DNA of 64,000 bases from Neorhizobium galegae (lineage in GTDB: Bacteria > Pseudomonadota > Alphaproteobacteria > Rhizobiales > Rhizobiaceae), in the NCBI RefSeq assembly GCF_021391675.1, contig NZ_CP090095.1:1245501-1309500 (forward strand). The letters run 5' to 3'. This document shows, piece after piece, positions 1-8,955 of the stretch (positions within the stretch are counted from its first letter, which is position 1; the number at the start of each line of letters is the position of its first letter). The position numbers and the translations under genes were made by a program. The notes under the pieces are model-generated. The model did not search any database. It worked only from the letters and a program-made list of their open reading frames with translations, and was not told where the DNA came from.

Positions 1-28
1 TACCGCCCGAGAATTGCAGATATACCCC

Positions 29-59
29 TTGACCTTCCCATGATGGGAAGCTCCACATG
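29..59 (+). promoter_or_regulatory. CueR/HmrR-type operator-promoter of copA
   Basis: A TTGACC -35 box is embedded in the dyad ACCTTCCCATGATGGGAAGC, and the -10 region lies about 19-20 bp downstream. This stretched spacing is typical of promoters activated by MerR-family copper sensors. A near-identical dyad stands in front of copZ. The encoded CueR-like regulator is the obvious binding protein. The -10 hexamer is not well conserved and was not fixed. Confidence 0.75.
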
Positions 60-83
60 GGGCGGGAAAGCGAGGTCCGTCCC

Positions 84-2516
84 ATGAACCAGACCGTCAA
101 ACCGATCCGCAAAGCCGAGCCCTTCACCGTTCCTGTCGAGGGCATGACCTGCGCTTCCTGCGTGCGCCGTGTCGAAAATGCGGCTGCGAAAGTGCCGGGC
201 GTCGAGAAAAGCGCGGTCAACTTCGCGACCAAGAAGCTGACGGTGGAATCGGCCGAGGGCTTCTTGCCGGAGGATCTCGAAAAGGCGATCCGGAAGGTCG
301 GTTACGAGATTCCGCCGGGCGCCATGGACCATGCAATGCGCGAGGCGGGAATGCTGCCGCCGGTCGCCGAGGCTGCGCATGCGGGACACGCGCATCACCA
401 CAGCCATTCCGGGCCGCAAAGCCACGAGCACATGGATCACGCCGCCATGGGGCATGACCAGTCGGGCCATGCCGGCGGGCATGACCATATGCATATGCAC
501 CAGGGCGAGGAGGGCGTGCTGAAGCGCGACCTGGTGATCGCCTTCGTGCTGACCCTGCCGCTGTTCGTGCTGGAGATGGCGGGCCACGTCTACGATCCGT
601 TCCACCACTGGCTGATGGGCGTGATCGAGACGCAAAACCTTTATTATGTCTATTTCGCGCTGGCGACGGTGGTTGTCTTCGGCCCGGGCTTCCGATTCCT
701 GAAGCTCGGCCTGCCGGCACTCGTGCGCGGCGCGCCGGAGATGAATTCGCTGGTCGCGGTCGGGGTGCTGGCGGCCTATGGTTATTCGCTGGTGACGACA
801 TTTGCCCCGGACCTGCTGCCGGAGAGCGCCCGCTTCGTCTATTACGAAGCCGCCACCGTGATCGTCACGCTGATCCTGTTCGGCCGGCTGCTCGAGGCCC
901 GCGCCACCGGCCGCACCGGCGAGGCGATCGAGAAGCTGAGCCGGCTGCAGGCCAAGACCGCCCGCGTCGAACGCGACGGCAAGCTTCTGGACATCCCCGC
1001 CGAACAGGTGGTCGCCGGGGACGTGCTGGTGATCCGGCCGGGCGAGCGTATCCCGGTCGACGGCACGGTGATCGACGGCTCCTCGAATGTCGACGAATCG
1101 ATGATCTCGGGCGAGCCGCTGCCGGTCGAAAAGGCGGCCGGCGCGACCGTGGTCGGCGGCACGATCAACAAGACCGGCGCCTTCCGTTTCCGGGCCGACA
1201 AGGTCGGCCGCGATACCATGCTGGCCCAGATCATCCGCATGGTTGAGCAGGCGCAAGGCTCCAAACTGCCGATCCAGGGGCTGGTCGACCGGGTGACCGC
1301 CTGGTTCGTGCCGGCGGTGATCTTGGCTGCCGCGCTGACTTTCGCGGTGTGGTTCTTCGTCGGCCCCGAGCCGGCGCTCGCCCATGCGCTGGTCAATGCG
1401 GTCGCCGTGCTGATCATCGCCTGCCCCTGCGCCATGGGGCTTGCCGTGCCCACCTCGATCGTCGTCGGCGGCGGTCGCGCGGCCGAACTCGGCGTGCTGT
1501 TCCGCAAGGGCGAGGCGCTGCAGGAGCTGCGCAATGTCCAGCTGGTCGTGGTCGACAAGACCGGCACCGTCACCAAGGGCCGGCCGGAGCTGACCGATCT
1601 GGTGGCGGCGCAAGGTTTTGCCGGGGACGAGGTGCTGGCGCTCGTCGCCAGCGTCGAGGCGCAGTCGGAACACCCGATCGCCGAGGCGATCGTCAAGGCG
1701 GCCGAGGCCAAGGGGCTGACTGTGCCGAAGGCGGAACGCTTCGCGTCGGTGACCGGCTACGGCATCGAGGCGGAGGCGGACGGCCGCAGGATCTCGGTCG
1801 GCGCCGACCGGTTCATGGAAAAGCTGGGGCTTTCGGTCGAAACCTTTGCGGAAGCCGCCGCCCGGCTTGGCGACGAGGGCAAGTCACCGCTTTATGCCGC
1901 CGTCGACGGCAAGCTGGCCGCCGTGATCGCGGTTGCCGATCCGCTGAAACCCTCGAGCCGCGACGCGATCAAGGCGCTACAGGCGATGGGCATCGAAACG
2001 GTGATGGTGACCGGCGACAACCGCCGCACCGCGGAGGCGATCGCAAGACAGGTCGGCATAGACAAGGTCGTTGCCGAGGTCCTGCCGGAAGGCAAGGTGA
2101 AGGCGATCCACGAGATGCGGGTCAAGGGGGAGCAGAGCGGGAAAAAGCTCGCCTTCGTCGGCGACGGCATCAACGACGCGCCGGCGCTCGCCGAGGCCGA
2201 TATCGGCATCGCCATCGGCACCGGCACGGACGTGGCGATCGAAAGCGCCGACGTGGTTCTGGTCGGCGGCGAGCTGTCGGGCGCCGTCTCGGCGATCGCC
2301 ATGAGCCGCGCGACCATGACCAATATCAAGCAGAATCTGTTCTGGGCCTTCGGTTACAACGTGGCGCTGGTTCCGGTCGCGGCCGGTGTGCTCTACCCCG
2401 CCTTCGGCTGGCTGCTGTCGCCGATGATCGCCGCCGGCGCCATGGCGCTGTCGAGCGTCTTCGTGCTCGGCAACGCGCTGCGGCTGAAGACCGTGAAAGT
2501 GGGAGAAGCGAGATGA
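84..2516 (+). CDS. copA: Copper-translocating P1B-type ATPase
   Basis: This is an inner-membrane ATPase that exports Cu(I) from the cytoplasm. It has one N-terminal heavy-metal-binding domain (CASC at residues 23-26), a His/Met-rich linker at about 90-140, then membrane helices. The transmembrane metal site reads CPCAMG, the phosphorylation motif is DKTGT, and the hinge reads [16 protein letters not shown]. Its length of 810 aa is normal for the family. An ATG 27 nt upstream is in frame, but the start at 84 has a better-placed GAGG and lies clear of the promoter. The stop overlaps the cueR start (ATGA). A CueR-type operator precedes it, so copper induction is expected. Confidence 0.95.
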   Translation: MNQTVKPIRKAEPFTVPVEGMTCASCVRRVENAAAKVPGVEKSAVNFATKKLTVESAEGFLPEDLEKAIRKVGYEIPPGAMDHAMREAGMLPPVAEAAHAGHAHHHSHSGPQSHEHMDHAAMGHDQSGHAGGHDHMHMHQGEEGVLKRDLVIAFVLTLPLFVLEMAGHVYDPFHHWLMGVIETQNLYYVYFALATVVVFGPGFRFLKLGLPALVRGAPEMNSLVAVGVLAAYGYSLVTTFAPDLLPESARFVYYEAATVIVTLILFGRLLEARATGRTGEAIEKLSRLQAKTARVERDGKLLDIPAEQVVAGDVLVIRPGERIPVDGTVIDGSSNVDESMISGEPLPVEKAAGATVVGGTINKTGAFRFRADKVGRDTMLAQIIRMVEQAQGSKLPIQGLVDRVTAWFVPAVILAAALTFAVWFFVGPEPALAHALVNAVAVLIIACPCAMGLAVPTSIVVGGGRAAELGVLFRKGEALQELRNVQLVVVDKTGTVTKGRPELTDLVAAQGFAGDEVLALVASVEAQSEHPIAEAIVKAAEAKGLTVPKAERFASVTGYGIEAEADGRRISVGADRFMEKLGLSVETFAEAAARLGDEGKSPLYAAVDGKLAAVIAVADPLKPSSRDAIKALQAMGIETVMVTGDNRRTAEAIARQVGIDKVVAEVLPEGKVKAIHEMRVKGEQSGKKLAFVGDGINDAPALAEADIGIAIGTGTDVAIESADVVLVGGELSGAVSAIAMSRATMTNIKQNLFWAFGYNVALVPVAAGVLYPAFGWLLSPMIAAGAMALSSVFVLGNALRLKTVKVGEAR

Positions 2517-2944
2517 ATATCGGCGAGGCTTCCAGCGCGTCCGGCGTTTCGGCCAAGATGATCCGTTATTACGAGGAGATCGGCCTGATCCGCCCGATGG
2601 GCCGCACCGGCAACAATTACAGGGTCTATGGTCAGGAGGAAGTGCATATCCTGCGCTTCATCAAGCGCGCCCGCAATCTCGGCTTTTCGCTGGAGGAAAC
2701 CGAGACGCTTCTGAAACTCTGGCAGGACGAGAGCCGCGAAAGCTCGGCCGTCAAGGAGGTGGCGACCGCCCATATCGGCGATCTCGAACGACGCATCGCC
2801 GATATGCAGGGCATGGTCAAGACGCTGAAACACCTCGCCAACTGCTGCGGCGGCGACAACCGCCCCAACTGCCCGATCCTCGATGATCTGGCGGGGGATA
2901 GGACGGTGGGGGATGGGGCCGTGGGGAAGAAGATTCGTGCCTGA
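2513..2944 (+). CDS. cueR: MerR-family copper-responsive regulator CueR/HmrR
   Basis: This is a cytoplasmic Cu(I) sensor and activator of 143 aa. It has an N-terminal winged-helix HTH ([20 protein letters not shown]), a long dimerisation helix and a C-terminal metal-binding loop. The loop Cys pair falls at residues 112 and 120, the spacing of CueR, with an extra Cys at 111. It is co-transcribed with copA through a 4-nt overlap. It probably controls the copA promoter and the matching operator upstream of copZ. Rhizobial literature also uses the name hmrR. The poorly conserved last 20 residues are typical variation. Confidence 0.93.
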   Translation: MNIGEASSASGVSAKMIRYYEEIGLIRPMGRTGNNYRVYGQEEVHILRFIKRARNLGFSLEETETLLKLWQDESRESSAVKEVATAHIGDLERRIADMQGMVKTLKHLANCCGGDNRPNCPILDDLAGDRTVGDGAVGKKIRA

Positions 2945-2964
2945 CAATTTTGCGCTGGGGAACG

Positions 2965-3153
2965 CCCCTCATCCGCCTGCCGGCACCTTCTCCCCGTCTT
3001 GACGGGGAGAAGGACGCAAACCGCCCGTTCACCGCTCTTTCCGAGACGAGAGCATGAGAAATACGCCTGCTGCCTTGAGGCCAAGGGAAGCCGGCGCGGC
3101 ATATGTCCTTCTCCCCGCATGCGGGGAGAAGGTGCCGGCAGGCGGATGAGGGG
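2965..3153. repeat. Rhizobial mosaic palindromic repeat (RIME-like)
   Basis: Two long inverted arms of about 32 bp (2965-2996 and about 3122-3153) each carry a CCTTCTCCCCG-type end and the GCCTGCCGGCACC core, and they flank a divergent centre. A second copy of the family lies at 14793-14951. The structure matches the Rhizobium intergenic mosaic elements. It separates cueR from copZ and may act as an mRNA hairpin. Confidence 0.85.
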
Positions 3154-3186
3154 CATTCCCACGTGACTGACATGCCAGCCACCCAC

Positions 3187-3216
3187 TTGACCTTCCCCCC
3201 ATGGGAAGCTGCACAA
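3187..3216 (+). promoter_or_regulatory. CueR/HmrR-type operator-promoter of copZ
   Basis: TTGACC followed by TTCCCCCCATGGGAAGC repeats the architecture of the copA operator at 29-59. It lies about 30 bp before copZ. It shows that copZ has its own copper-responsive promoter despite sitting downstream of copA-cueR and a repeat element. Confidence 0.72.
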
Positions 3217-3242
3217 CACACCTATCGAACAAGGAGATTCCG

Positions 3243-3443
3243 ATGACTGCGATTTTCACCGTGCCGGACATGACCTGCGGCCATTGCGAAAAGACCGTGC
3301 GTGGCGCCCTTGCGGAAGCCCTGCCGGGTGCGGCGGTGGCGATCGATCTGACGGCCAAGACGGTAACCGTCGAAGGCGATGCCGGCAGGGCAGAAGAGGC
3401 GATCCGCGAGGCTGGATATTCACCGGAGCGGGTGGTGGCTTGA
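3243..3443 (+). CDS. copZ: Copper chaperone CopZ, heavy-metal-associated domain
   Basis: This small cytoplasmic copper carrier has 66 aa and consists of a single ferredoxin-like HMA domain. The metal motif is MTCGHC near residues 10-15. It would hand Cu(I) to CopA. The start at 3243 is preceded by AAGGAG with good spacing, so the longer in-frame upstream extension is rejected. Its own CueR-type operator lies at 3187-3216. The GG-hinge residues and final AGYSP turn are normal for the family. Confidence 0.93.
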   Translation: MTAIFTVPDMTCGHCEKTVRGALAEALPGAAVAIDLTAKTVTVEGDAGRAEEAIREAGYSPERVVA

Positions 3444-3649
3444 AGACCGGACAACTGCCCGACATGAGTGTGGGTGCCATGATGAAGCCGGAGCCCGTGG
3501 CGGCTCCGTTCCTGTTGAAAGGCGGAAACTCCCGCCGCTCTCCCAATACACCGTCATGAAAAATTCAACATTCTGACGAGCAACCGTTACACGTCCGCAA
3601 AGCTCGCGTGGCAGACAAGGGGTGGCCCGCGGGACCGGCTTTCACTCGT

Positions 3650-3678
3650 GAGGCGGGTCTTCGTTTTCCACCCGCCTC
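3650..3678 (+). terminator. Strong hairpin upstream of the phytase-like gene
   Basis: GAGGCGGGT and ACCCGCCTC form a perfect 9-bp stem around an 11-nt loop containing a short T tract. It ends 19 nt before the start at 3698. There is no terminal U run, so it could be a leader hairpin or attenuator rather than a terminator. Confidence 0.45.
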
Positions 3679-3697
3679 GAATTGCCGGACACCGATC

Positions 3698-4828
3698 ATG
3701 CTCAAAGCGCTGTTTTCAACCGTTGCCCTCGCCATCCTCTTCGCGCCCGTTGCCCATGCCGTAGAGCCAGGGGTAACGGTCGTCACCCCTTGCCCGTTCG
3801 GCGATTGCAAGGCGGCCATCGGGCTTTCCTTCGTGGGGGAATTTAGCATGCCGACCGGCACGCTGTTCGACGGCGTCGAGTTCGGCGGCCTGTCGGGGCT
3901 TGATTACGACCCGGCAAGCAACCGCTATATCGCCATTTCCGACGACCGTTCCGAACGGGCGCCGGCCCGGTTCTACGAGCTTTCGATCGAGGCGAGCGCC
4001 GCCGGCATCACCGATGTGAAAGTGGTCAAGACCGTGACCCTGAAGGACAAAAACGGCGAGGCTTTTGCGGCCAAGAGCGTCGATCCGGAATCGATCCGGC
4101 TCGGCAAGGACGGCATCTACTGGTCGAGCGAGGGCGACGTGAAGCAGCTCCTGCCGCCCTTCGTGCGGGTCGCCGGCCCGGATGGCGCCTTCCTGCGCGA
4201 GTTCGAGCTTCCCAAGGCTTTTATGCCGACCGCCGACAAGTCCGCCGGCATCCGCGACAACCTCGCCTTCGAGGGGCTCGCGACGCTGCCCGGCGGAGAC
4301 CTGATGCTGGAGGTCGAATCGGCGCTGTTCCAGGACGGCCCGATCTCCGGGCTTAGCCGCGGCACGCTCGCCCGCATGATCCGCTACGACGCGGCAAGCG
4401 GCAGGCCGAAGGCCGAATATGTCTATCCGATCGCGCCGATCCCCCAGGCGCCGACCGTCGACAAGGGCTATAACGACAACGGCGCTTCGGAAATCCTAAG
4501 CCTGGACGACCACCGCCTCCTGGTGGTCGAGCGCGGTTTTGCGCAAGGCTTTGGAAGTTCGATCAAGGTCTTTATGGTCGATACCGAGGGCGCCACCGAT
4601 GTCTCGGCCATCCCCTCGCTCGCCAATACCGACGCGGTCATCGTGCCGGTGCGCAAGGCCCAGGTGCTCGACATGCGGGCGATGGGCCTGCAGCCGGACA
4701 ATATCGAGGCCGTCACCTTCGCCAGGGGCACCGATGGCAACGACCTGCTGATCTTCGCTTCCGACAACAATTTCTCAAAGGAACAGAAGACGCAGTTCAT
4801 CGCCTTCAAGGTGCTGTCACGCCCCTGA
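3698..4828 (+). CDS. Esterase-like activity of phytase family protein, exported
   Basis: This 376-aa protein begins with a clear Sec signal peptide (MLKALFSTVALAILFAPVAHA), so a periplasmic location is expected. The mature part contains the segments GLSGLDYDP, YIAISDDRSER, DPESIRL, DNLAFEGLA and NIEAVTF. These are typical of the esterase-like phytase family, a beta-propeller-like fold defined by similarity to a phytase/esterase. The substrate cannot be deduced. The start was chosen at the signal peptide; an upstream in-frame ATG would add 30 non-signal residues. It is convergent with the outer-membrane protein gene downstream. Confidence 0.85.
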   Translation: MLKALFSTVALAILFAPVAHAVEPGVTVVTPCPFGDCKAAIGLSFVGEFSMPTGTLFDGVEFGGLSGLDYDPASNRYIAISDDRSERAPARFYELSIEASAAGITDVKVVKTVTLKDKNGEAFAAKSVDPESIRLGKDGIYWSSEGDVKQLLPPFVRVAGPDGAFLREFELPKAFMPTADKSAGIRDNLAFEGLATLPGGDLMLEVESALFQDGPISGLSRGTLARMIRYDAASGRPKAEYVYPIAPIPQAPTVDKGYNDNGASEILSLDDHRLLVVERGFAQGFGSSIKVFMVDTEGATDVSAIPSLANTDAVIVPVRKAQVLDMRAMGLQPDNIEAVTFARGTDGNDLLIFASDNNFSKEQKTQFIAFKVLSRP

Positions 4829-4854
4829 GGACGCCGGCCGGCCCTCGAAATCTT

Positions 4855-4879
4855 GCTCCACCTTGTCGCAAGGTGGAGC
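4855..4879. terminator. Bidirectional hairpin between convergent genes
   Basis: GCTCCACCTTG and CAAGGTGGAGC form a perfect 11-bp stem with a 3-nt loop. It sits between the stop of the phytase-like gene and the stop of the outer-membrane protein gene. No clear T tract follows on either strand, so it is a probable but unproven shared transcription end. Confidence 0.55.
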
Positions 4880-4905
4880 ATTGAGACGTGTCTCGAAGCC
4901 GCGGC

Positions 4906-5535
4906 TTAGAACTTCACGCCGATGCCGACGTTGATCACGTGCTGGCTGAAGTCGAAATCGGCGCCTGCGAGGCTGCCGTTGCCGAAGTCGTTGTAGCGGT
5001 ATTCGAGGCGGCCGAAGATATTGTCGGTGAAGGCGTAATCGACGCCCGCCCCGACCGTCCAGCCGTTGAGCATGTCGTCGTCGTCAAAGCCGCCGCCGTC
5101 GATATGGGCGGTGGTGGCCGTCCAGCCGGCTGCCGCGAAGATCAGCGCCCGGTCCATGGCGTAACCGACACGGCCGCGAACCGAACCGGAGAAGCCGGTA
5201 TCGATGTCTATGCCGCCGGCATAGCTGTTCTCGTTCCAGTCGTAGTTGACGTCGCCTTCGATACCGGCCACGAAACCGCTGGAGAACTGCCAGTTATAGC
5301 CGACGAAGCCGCCAAGCCTCCAGCTGTCGAAATCGTCCGAACCGCCGCCGGGGGCATCACCGTCGCCCCAGGCATATCCCGTGTGGGCACCGATATAGGG
5401 GCCGTTCCAGGTGAACGCGGCAGGCATTTCGACGGCTTGCGGCGCTTGCGGGATTTGCTCGACGGCGTCGGCTGCATAAGCAACGGAAGAGGCGGTCATG
5501 GCGGCCGACGCTGCAAGAATGAAAAGAGCCTTCAT
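4906..5535 (-). CDS. Outer-membrane beta-barrel protein, Omp25/Omp31-like
   Basis: This 209-aa protein has a signal peptide cut after SSVAYA. The barrel-type repeats include WNGPYIGAHTGYAWG near residue 43 and alternating aromatic strands. The C-terminus HVINVGIGVKF ends in Phe as outer-membrane barrels do. It resembles the small porin-family proteins of rhizobia and Brucella (Omp25/Omp31/RopB type). A GGAGGAAAA ribosome site precedes the ATG. A role in outer-membrane integrity is inferred; pore function is not shown. Confidence 0.88.
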   Translation of the reverse strand: MKALFILAASAAMTASSVAYAADAVEQIPQAPQAVEMPAAFTWNGPYIGAHTGYAWGDGDAPGGGSDDFDSWRLGGFVGYNWQFSSGFVAGIEGDVNYDWNENSYAGGIDIDTGFSGSVRGRVGYAMDRALIFAAAGWTATTAHIDGGGFDDDDMLNGWTVGAGVDYAFTDNIFGRLEYRYNDFGNGSLAGADFDFSQHVINVGIGVKF

Positions 5536-5706
5536 GGATATTTTCCTCCGAATGTTGGTGAAAACGCAAATAGGGCGATTTGCTTTGAAAGCTGTAGCTA
5601 AAATACAACATCGAAAGAAATCTGCAATTACGCCTTAAGATGCTGAAATTTCGTGATTTTAATTTTTGGCTTTTCCCTTGACCTCAATCGTGGTTGAGGT
5701 TGTAGC

Positions 5707-7131
5707 GTGCCCGGGACTGAAAAACCGGATAAGAGGCAGGGCGTGTTGCAGGACATTGATGTGGGCTGGTCGAGGCTTCTCAAGGGCCGCGAAGGGGCGA
5801 TGCTGGGGCTGATCTCGGCGGGGATCGGGCTGCATGCCTTCAACCAGTTCGCGATCGTCGCGGCGCTGCCGCCGGCGGCGAAGGAGATCGGCGGCACGGG
5901 TTATTTCAGCTGGGCCTATACGCTCTATTTCTTAGGCTCTATCGCCGGCGGCACTGGGGCTGCGGCGATGCGCGACCGGTTCGGCGCGCGCTTCATTCTC
6001 CTTCTTTCGGCGCTGGTCTTTGCAGCCGGCGGGCTGCTGGCGCTGTCGGCGCCGGCCTTTTCCTGGATCATGGCTGGGCGCCTGCTGCAGGGCATTGCCG
6101 ATGGGCTGATCGTGGCGATCTGCTACAGCCTCATCCCCGCCAACTTTCCCTCGGCCCTGATCGCAAAGGTGTTTGCGGTGGAGGCGATCGTCTGGGCGGT
6201 GGCGGCGATTGCCGGGCCGCTGGCGGGCGGGCTTCTGACCGAGGCCTATTCCTGGCGGGCGTCGTTTCTGGCCGTCTCACCCTTCGTGGCTCTGCTGGCC
6301 GTCTTCGCGCTGACCGCGAAGGTGAGGGTGACCGAGGCGGCGCCGGTACCGCTGTCGGTCGCCACCATTTCGCTCTGCCTTGCGGCCTCCTTCGTCCTGT
6401 CGCTGTCGTCGGTGGTGACCGGAGGGGCGATGCAGGCGGTGGCGGTGGTGGCTGGCGCGGGGCTGTTCCTGCCGGCGCTGAAGCTTGATGGGCGGATCGG
6501 GCCAAGACTGTTTCCGGAAGGCGCCTTCCGGCTCGGTTCGGTCCTCGGGCACGGGTTCTGGGTGCTGTTCCTGATGTCGGCGAGCCACTCGGTCGGCAGC
6601 GTCTATCTGGCGCTGATGATCGACGCCGTCTTCGGTTTCCGGCCGGCGGTGGTCGGTTATCTGGTGGTGACCATGGCGCTCTCCTGGAGTGCGGTGGCCG
6701 TGGTCGCGAGCAGGATTACCGCGCTTGCTCCGCGGCATCGGTGGATGCGCGCAGGCGCATTGTTCCAACTGGCCGGTTTCCTCTGCCTCGCCGCCGCGTT
6801 CGCGAGCGGCTCGCTGGTGCTGCTGCTTGCGGGCCAGGTGGCAATCGGTACGGGTTTCGGCGTCGCCTGGGCAAGCGTCAACCAGGCGGCGATGGAAGCG
6901 GCAGCAAGGCAGGAGCGCGATCTCGCAAGCGCCTTGCTGCCGACGATTTCGACCGCCGGTTACGCGATCGGCGCCGGGATTGCCGGCATGATCGCCGGTG
7001 CGACAGGGCTGGTTTCGGCGCTGGAAAACGGCGAGGCCAGCGGGCCGGCGCTGTGGCTCTACGGGACCGCGGCGGCCGGTGCGCTGCTAACCTTCCTCCT
7101 CGGTTTCGGGGTGCGGCTGGCCAAGCCTTGA
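5707..7131 (+). CDS. Major facilitator superfamily transporter
   Basis: This 474-aa inner-membrane protein has about 12-14 hydrophobic segments. The loop motif MRDRFGARF after the second helix matches the MFS motif A. The helix-5 region WAVAAIAGPLAGGLLTEAYSWR matches the antiporter motif C (GPLAGG), which points to drug- or metabolite-proton antiport. Only a GTG start at 5707 or later GTG codons are available; the first was kept. The AT-rich upstream region (5600-5700) is likely its promoter. The substrate is unknown. Confidence 0.87.
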   Translation: MPGTEKPDKRQGVLQDIDVGWSRLLKGREGAMLGLISAGIGLHAFNQFAIVAALPPAAKEIGGTGYFSWAYTLYFLGSIAGGTGAAAMRDRFGARFILLLSALVFAAGGLLALSAPAFSWIMAGRLLQGIADGLIVAICYSLIPANFPSALIAKVFAVEAIVWAVAAIAGPLAGGLLTEAYSWRASFLAVSPFVALLAVFALTAKVRVTEAAPVPLSVATISLCLAASFVLSLSSVVTGGAMQAVAVVAGAGLFLPALKLDGRIGPRLFPEGAFRLGSVLGHGFWVLFLMSASHSVGSVYLALMIDAVFGFRPAVVGYLVVTMALSWSAVAVVASRITALAPRHRWMRAGALFQLAGFLCLAAAFASGSLVLLLAGQVAIGTGFGVAWASVNQAAMEAAARQERDLASALLPTISTAGYAIGAGIAGMIAGATGLVSALENGEASGPALWLYGTAAAGALLTFLLGFGVRLAKP

Positions 7132-7229
7132 GCGGCGCAACAAAAGCGTATTTCGCTTGTTCGGCGGGACAGATTTCCCATATTTGAAGAAAAGGTCGCC
7201 GCATCCCGGCGGTCAAAGGAGTCCTTCCC

Positions 7230-8690
7230 GTGTTCCAGTTCGACAATTCCTATGCCCGCCTGCCGGACAGGTTTTTCGCCTCCGTCTATCCCGAGCCGGT
7301 GGAGGGGCCGAAGCTTCTGAAATTCAACGGGTCGCTGGCAGAGGAGCTGGGCGTCGAGGCGGATTTTTCCGATCCCGCCCGGCTGGCGGCGATTCTTGCC
7401 GGCAATGTCGTGCCACCCGGGGCCATGCCGATCGCCATGGCCTATGCCGGCCACCAGTTCGGCAATTTCGTGCCGCAGCTCGGTGATGGTCGGGCGATAT
7501 TGCTGGGCGAAGTCGTCGACCGCAACGGCAAGCGCCGCGACATCCAGCTGAAGGGTGCCGGGCCAACGCCCTATTCCCGTAGGGGCGACGGGCGCGCGGC
7601 TTTGGGGCCGGTTTTACGCGAATATATCGTCTCCGAGGCGATGAACGCGCTCGGCGTGCCGGCGACGCGGGCCTTGGCGGCTGTTGCGACCGGCGAGCAG
7701 GTCTATCGCGAAACGGTGGAGCAGGGCGCGGTGTTCGTGCGCGTCGCGGCAAGCCACGTGCGGATCGGCACCTTCCAGTTCTTTGCCGCCCGCGGCGACA
7801 ATGACGGGATCAAATTGCTCGCCGACTACGTCATCGAGCGGCACTATCCGGAGCTTAAAATCGCGGAAAACCCCTATCTGGCGCTGCTGCAGGGCGTAGC
7901 GGCGCGGCAGGCGGATCTGATCGCCCGCTGGATGGGTATCGGTTTCATCCACGGGGTGATGAACACCGACAACATGACGATTTCGGGCGAGACGATCGAC
8001 TTCGGGCCTTGCGCCTTCCTCGACGAATACGACCCGATGAAGGTGTTTTCCTCGATCGACCAGGGCGGCCGTTATGCCTATCGCAACCAGCCGGGCATCG
8101 GCCAGTGGAACGTCGCGCGGCTGGCGGAATGCCTGCTGCCGCTGCTGGACGCCGACGAGGAGAAGGCCGTGGAAGCGGCAAATGCCGTGCTGAAAGCGTT
8201 CGGCGAGCGGTTCCAGAAAGAGTGGATCGGCGTTTTCCGGGCAAAAATCGGCCTTACGACCGAGGCTGATGGCGATGGAGACCTGATCCAGGCGCTGCTG
8301 GCAGCCATGCACGAGGGGCAGGCGGATTTCACGCTGGCTTTCCGGCGGCTTGCCGATGCGGCGGAGGGCGGGCAAGAGGCGTTTCTGGGTTGCTTTGCCG
8401 ATCCCGACAAGGCGCAGGCCTGGCTCACCGACTGGCGCGAGCGGTTGACCACGGAGGCACGGTCGGTCGGCGAACTGGCGGCCGCCCTGCGCGCAGTCAA
8501 CCCGGCGGTCATCCCCCGCAATCACAAGGTCCAGGAGGCCCTTTCGGCCGCCAATTACGGCGATTTCAGCTTCTTCGAACGGTTGCTGGAGGCGCTGGAA
8601 AAACCTTTCGAAGAGCGGCCGGAATTCTCAGGCTACATGCACCCCCCGAAGCCTGAGGAGCGGGTGACGCAGACGTTCTGCGGGACGTGA
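7230..8690 (+). CDS. selO: Protein adenylyltransferase SelO (YdiU/UPF0061)
   Basis: This 486-aa pseudokinase-fold enzyme transfers AMP to protein Ser/Thr/Tyr. Family signatures are present: MAYAGHQFGNF, LGDGRAILLGE, GAGPTPYSRRGDGRA, and the metal-binding segment HGVMNTDN...IDFGPCAF. The length is as usual for the family, and the C-terminus CGT conserves the Cys seen in many members. It starts with GTG at 7230 behind AAAGGA. A separate transcription unit, a candidate sRNA, follows. Confidence 0.95.
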   Translation: MFQFDNSYARLPDRFFASVYPEPVEGPKLLKFNGSLAEELGVEADFSDPARLAAILAGNVVPPGAMPIAMAYAGHQFGNFVPQLGDGRAILLGEVVDRNGKRRDIQLKGAGPTPYSRRGDGRAALGPVLREYIVSEAMNALGVPATRALAAVATGEQVYRETVEQGAVFVRVAASHVRIGTFQFFAARGDNDGIKLLADYVIERHYPELKIAENPYLALLQGVAARQADLIARWMGIGFIHGVMNTDNMTISGETIDFGPCAFLDEYDPMKVFSSIDQGGRYAYRNQPGIGQWNVARLAECLLPLLDADEEKAVEAANAVLKAFGERFQKEWIGVFRAKIGLTTEADGDGDLIQALLAAMHEGQADFTLAFRRLADAAEGGQEAFLGCFADPDKAQAWLTDWRERLTTEARSVGELAAALRAVNPAVIPRNHKVQEALSAANYGDFSFFERLLEALEKPFEERPEFSGYMHPPKPEERVTQTFCGT

Positions 8691-8732
8691 CCTCGTCTAT
8701 AAATTAATTTTTGCTAATTAGGAAAATAGTCC

Positions 8733-8761
8733 TTGACGGCGTGACGGTTGTTTGGTAGGTT
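8733..8761 (+). promoter_or_regulatory. Putative sigma70-type promoter of a small RNA
   Basis: TTGACG (8733-8738), a 17-nt spacer and TAGGTT (8756-8761) form a good housekeeping-type promoter. The upstream region is AT-rich. It would start transcription near 8768, just ahead of three hairpins and an intrinsic terminator. Confidence 0.55.
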
Positions 8762-8767
8762 CTAGGC

Positions 8768-8852
8768 ACAGTCGAAGAATTGCGCCGGCGGATAGCCGGT
8801 GGCAAGACTTCCAGTCAAATTGGCCCGGTCCCAAAGCCGGGCCTTCTTTTTA
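8768..8852 (+). ncRNA. Candidate trans-acting small RNA of about 85 nt
   Basis: The stretch from the predicted start to the terminator contains three successive stems: CCGGC-GGATA-GCCGG, GACT-TCC-AGTC, and the terminator stem GGCCCGG/CCGGGCC with a T-rich tail. No ORF explains it. The promoter, compact stems and Rho-independent end are the signature of rhizobial sRNAs. I cannot assign it to a named family. It lies between selO and the GTA cluster. Confidence 0.5.
8822..8852 (+). terminator. Intrinsic terminator
   Basis: GGCCCGG (8822-8828), loop TCCCAAAG, CCGGGCC (8837-8843), then TTCTTTTT. The stem is a perfect 7 bp. It would end the candidate sRNA and could also stop selO readthrough into the GTA cluster. 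Confidence 0.85.
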
Positions 8853-8955
8853 TCTCGACAATCGGCAGCGGGGATGCGCGGCGACCGGAGACGGACGCGG
8901 CGGGATTTTCTGCGCCGAAATTTTGGCCCTCATTTTGGCCCCGGGGATATCCCAG

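Noticed and set aside
1349..2944. Long ORF overlapping copA and continuing into cueR frame
   Set aside because: The upstream part is an Arg/Gly-rich shadow of copA; only the CueR part from 2513 is real.
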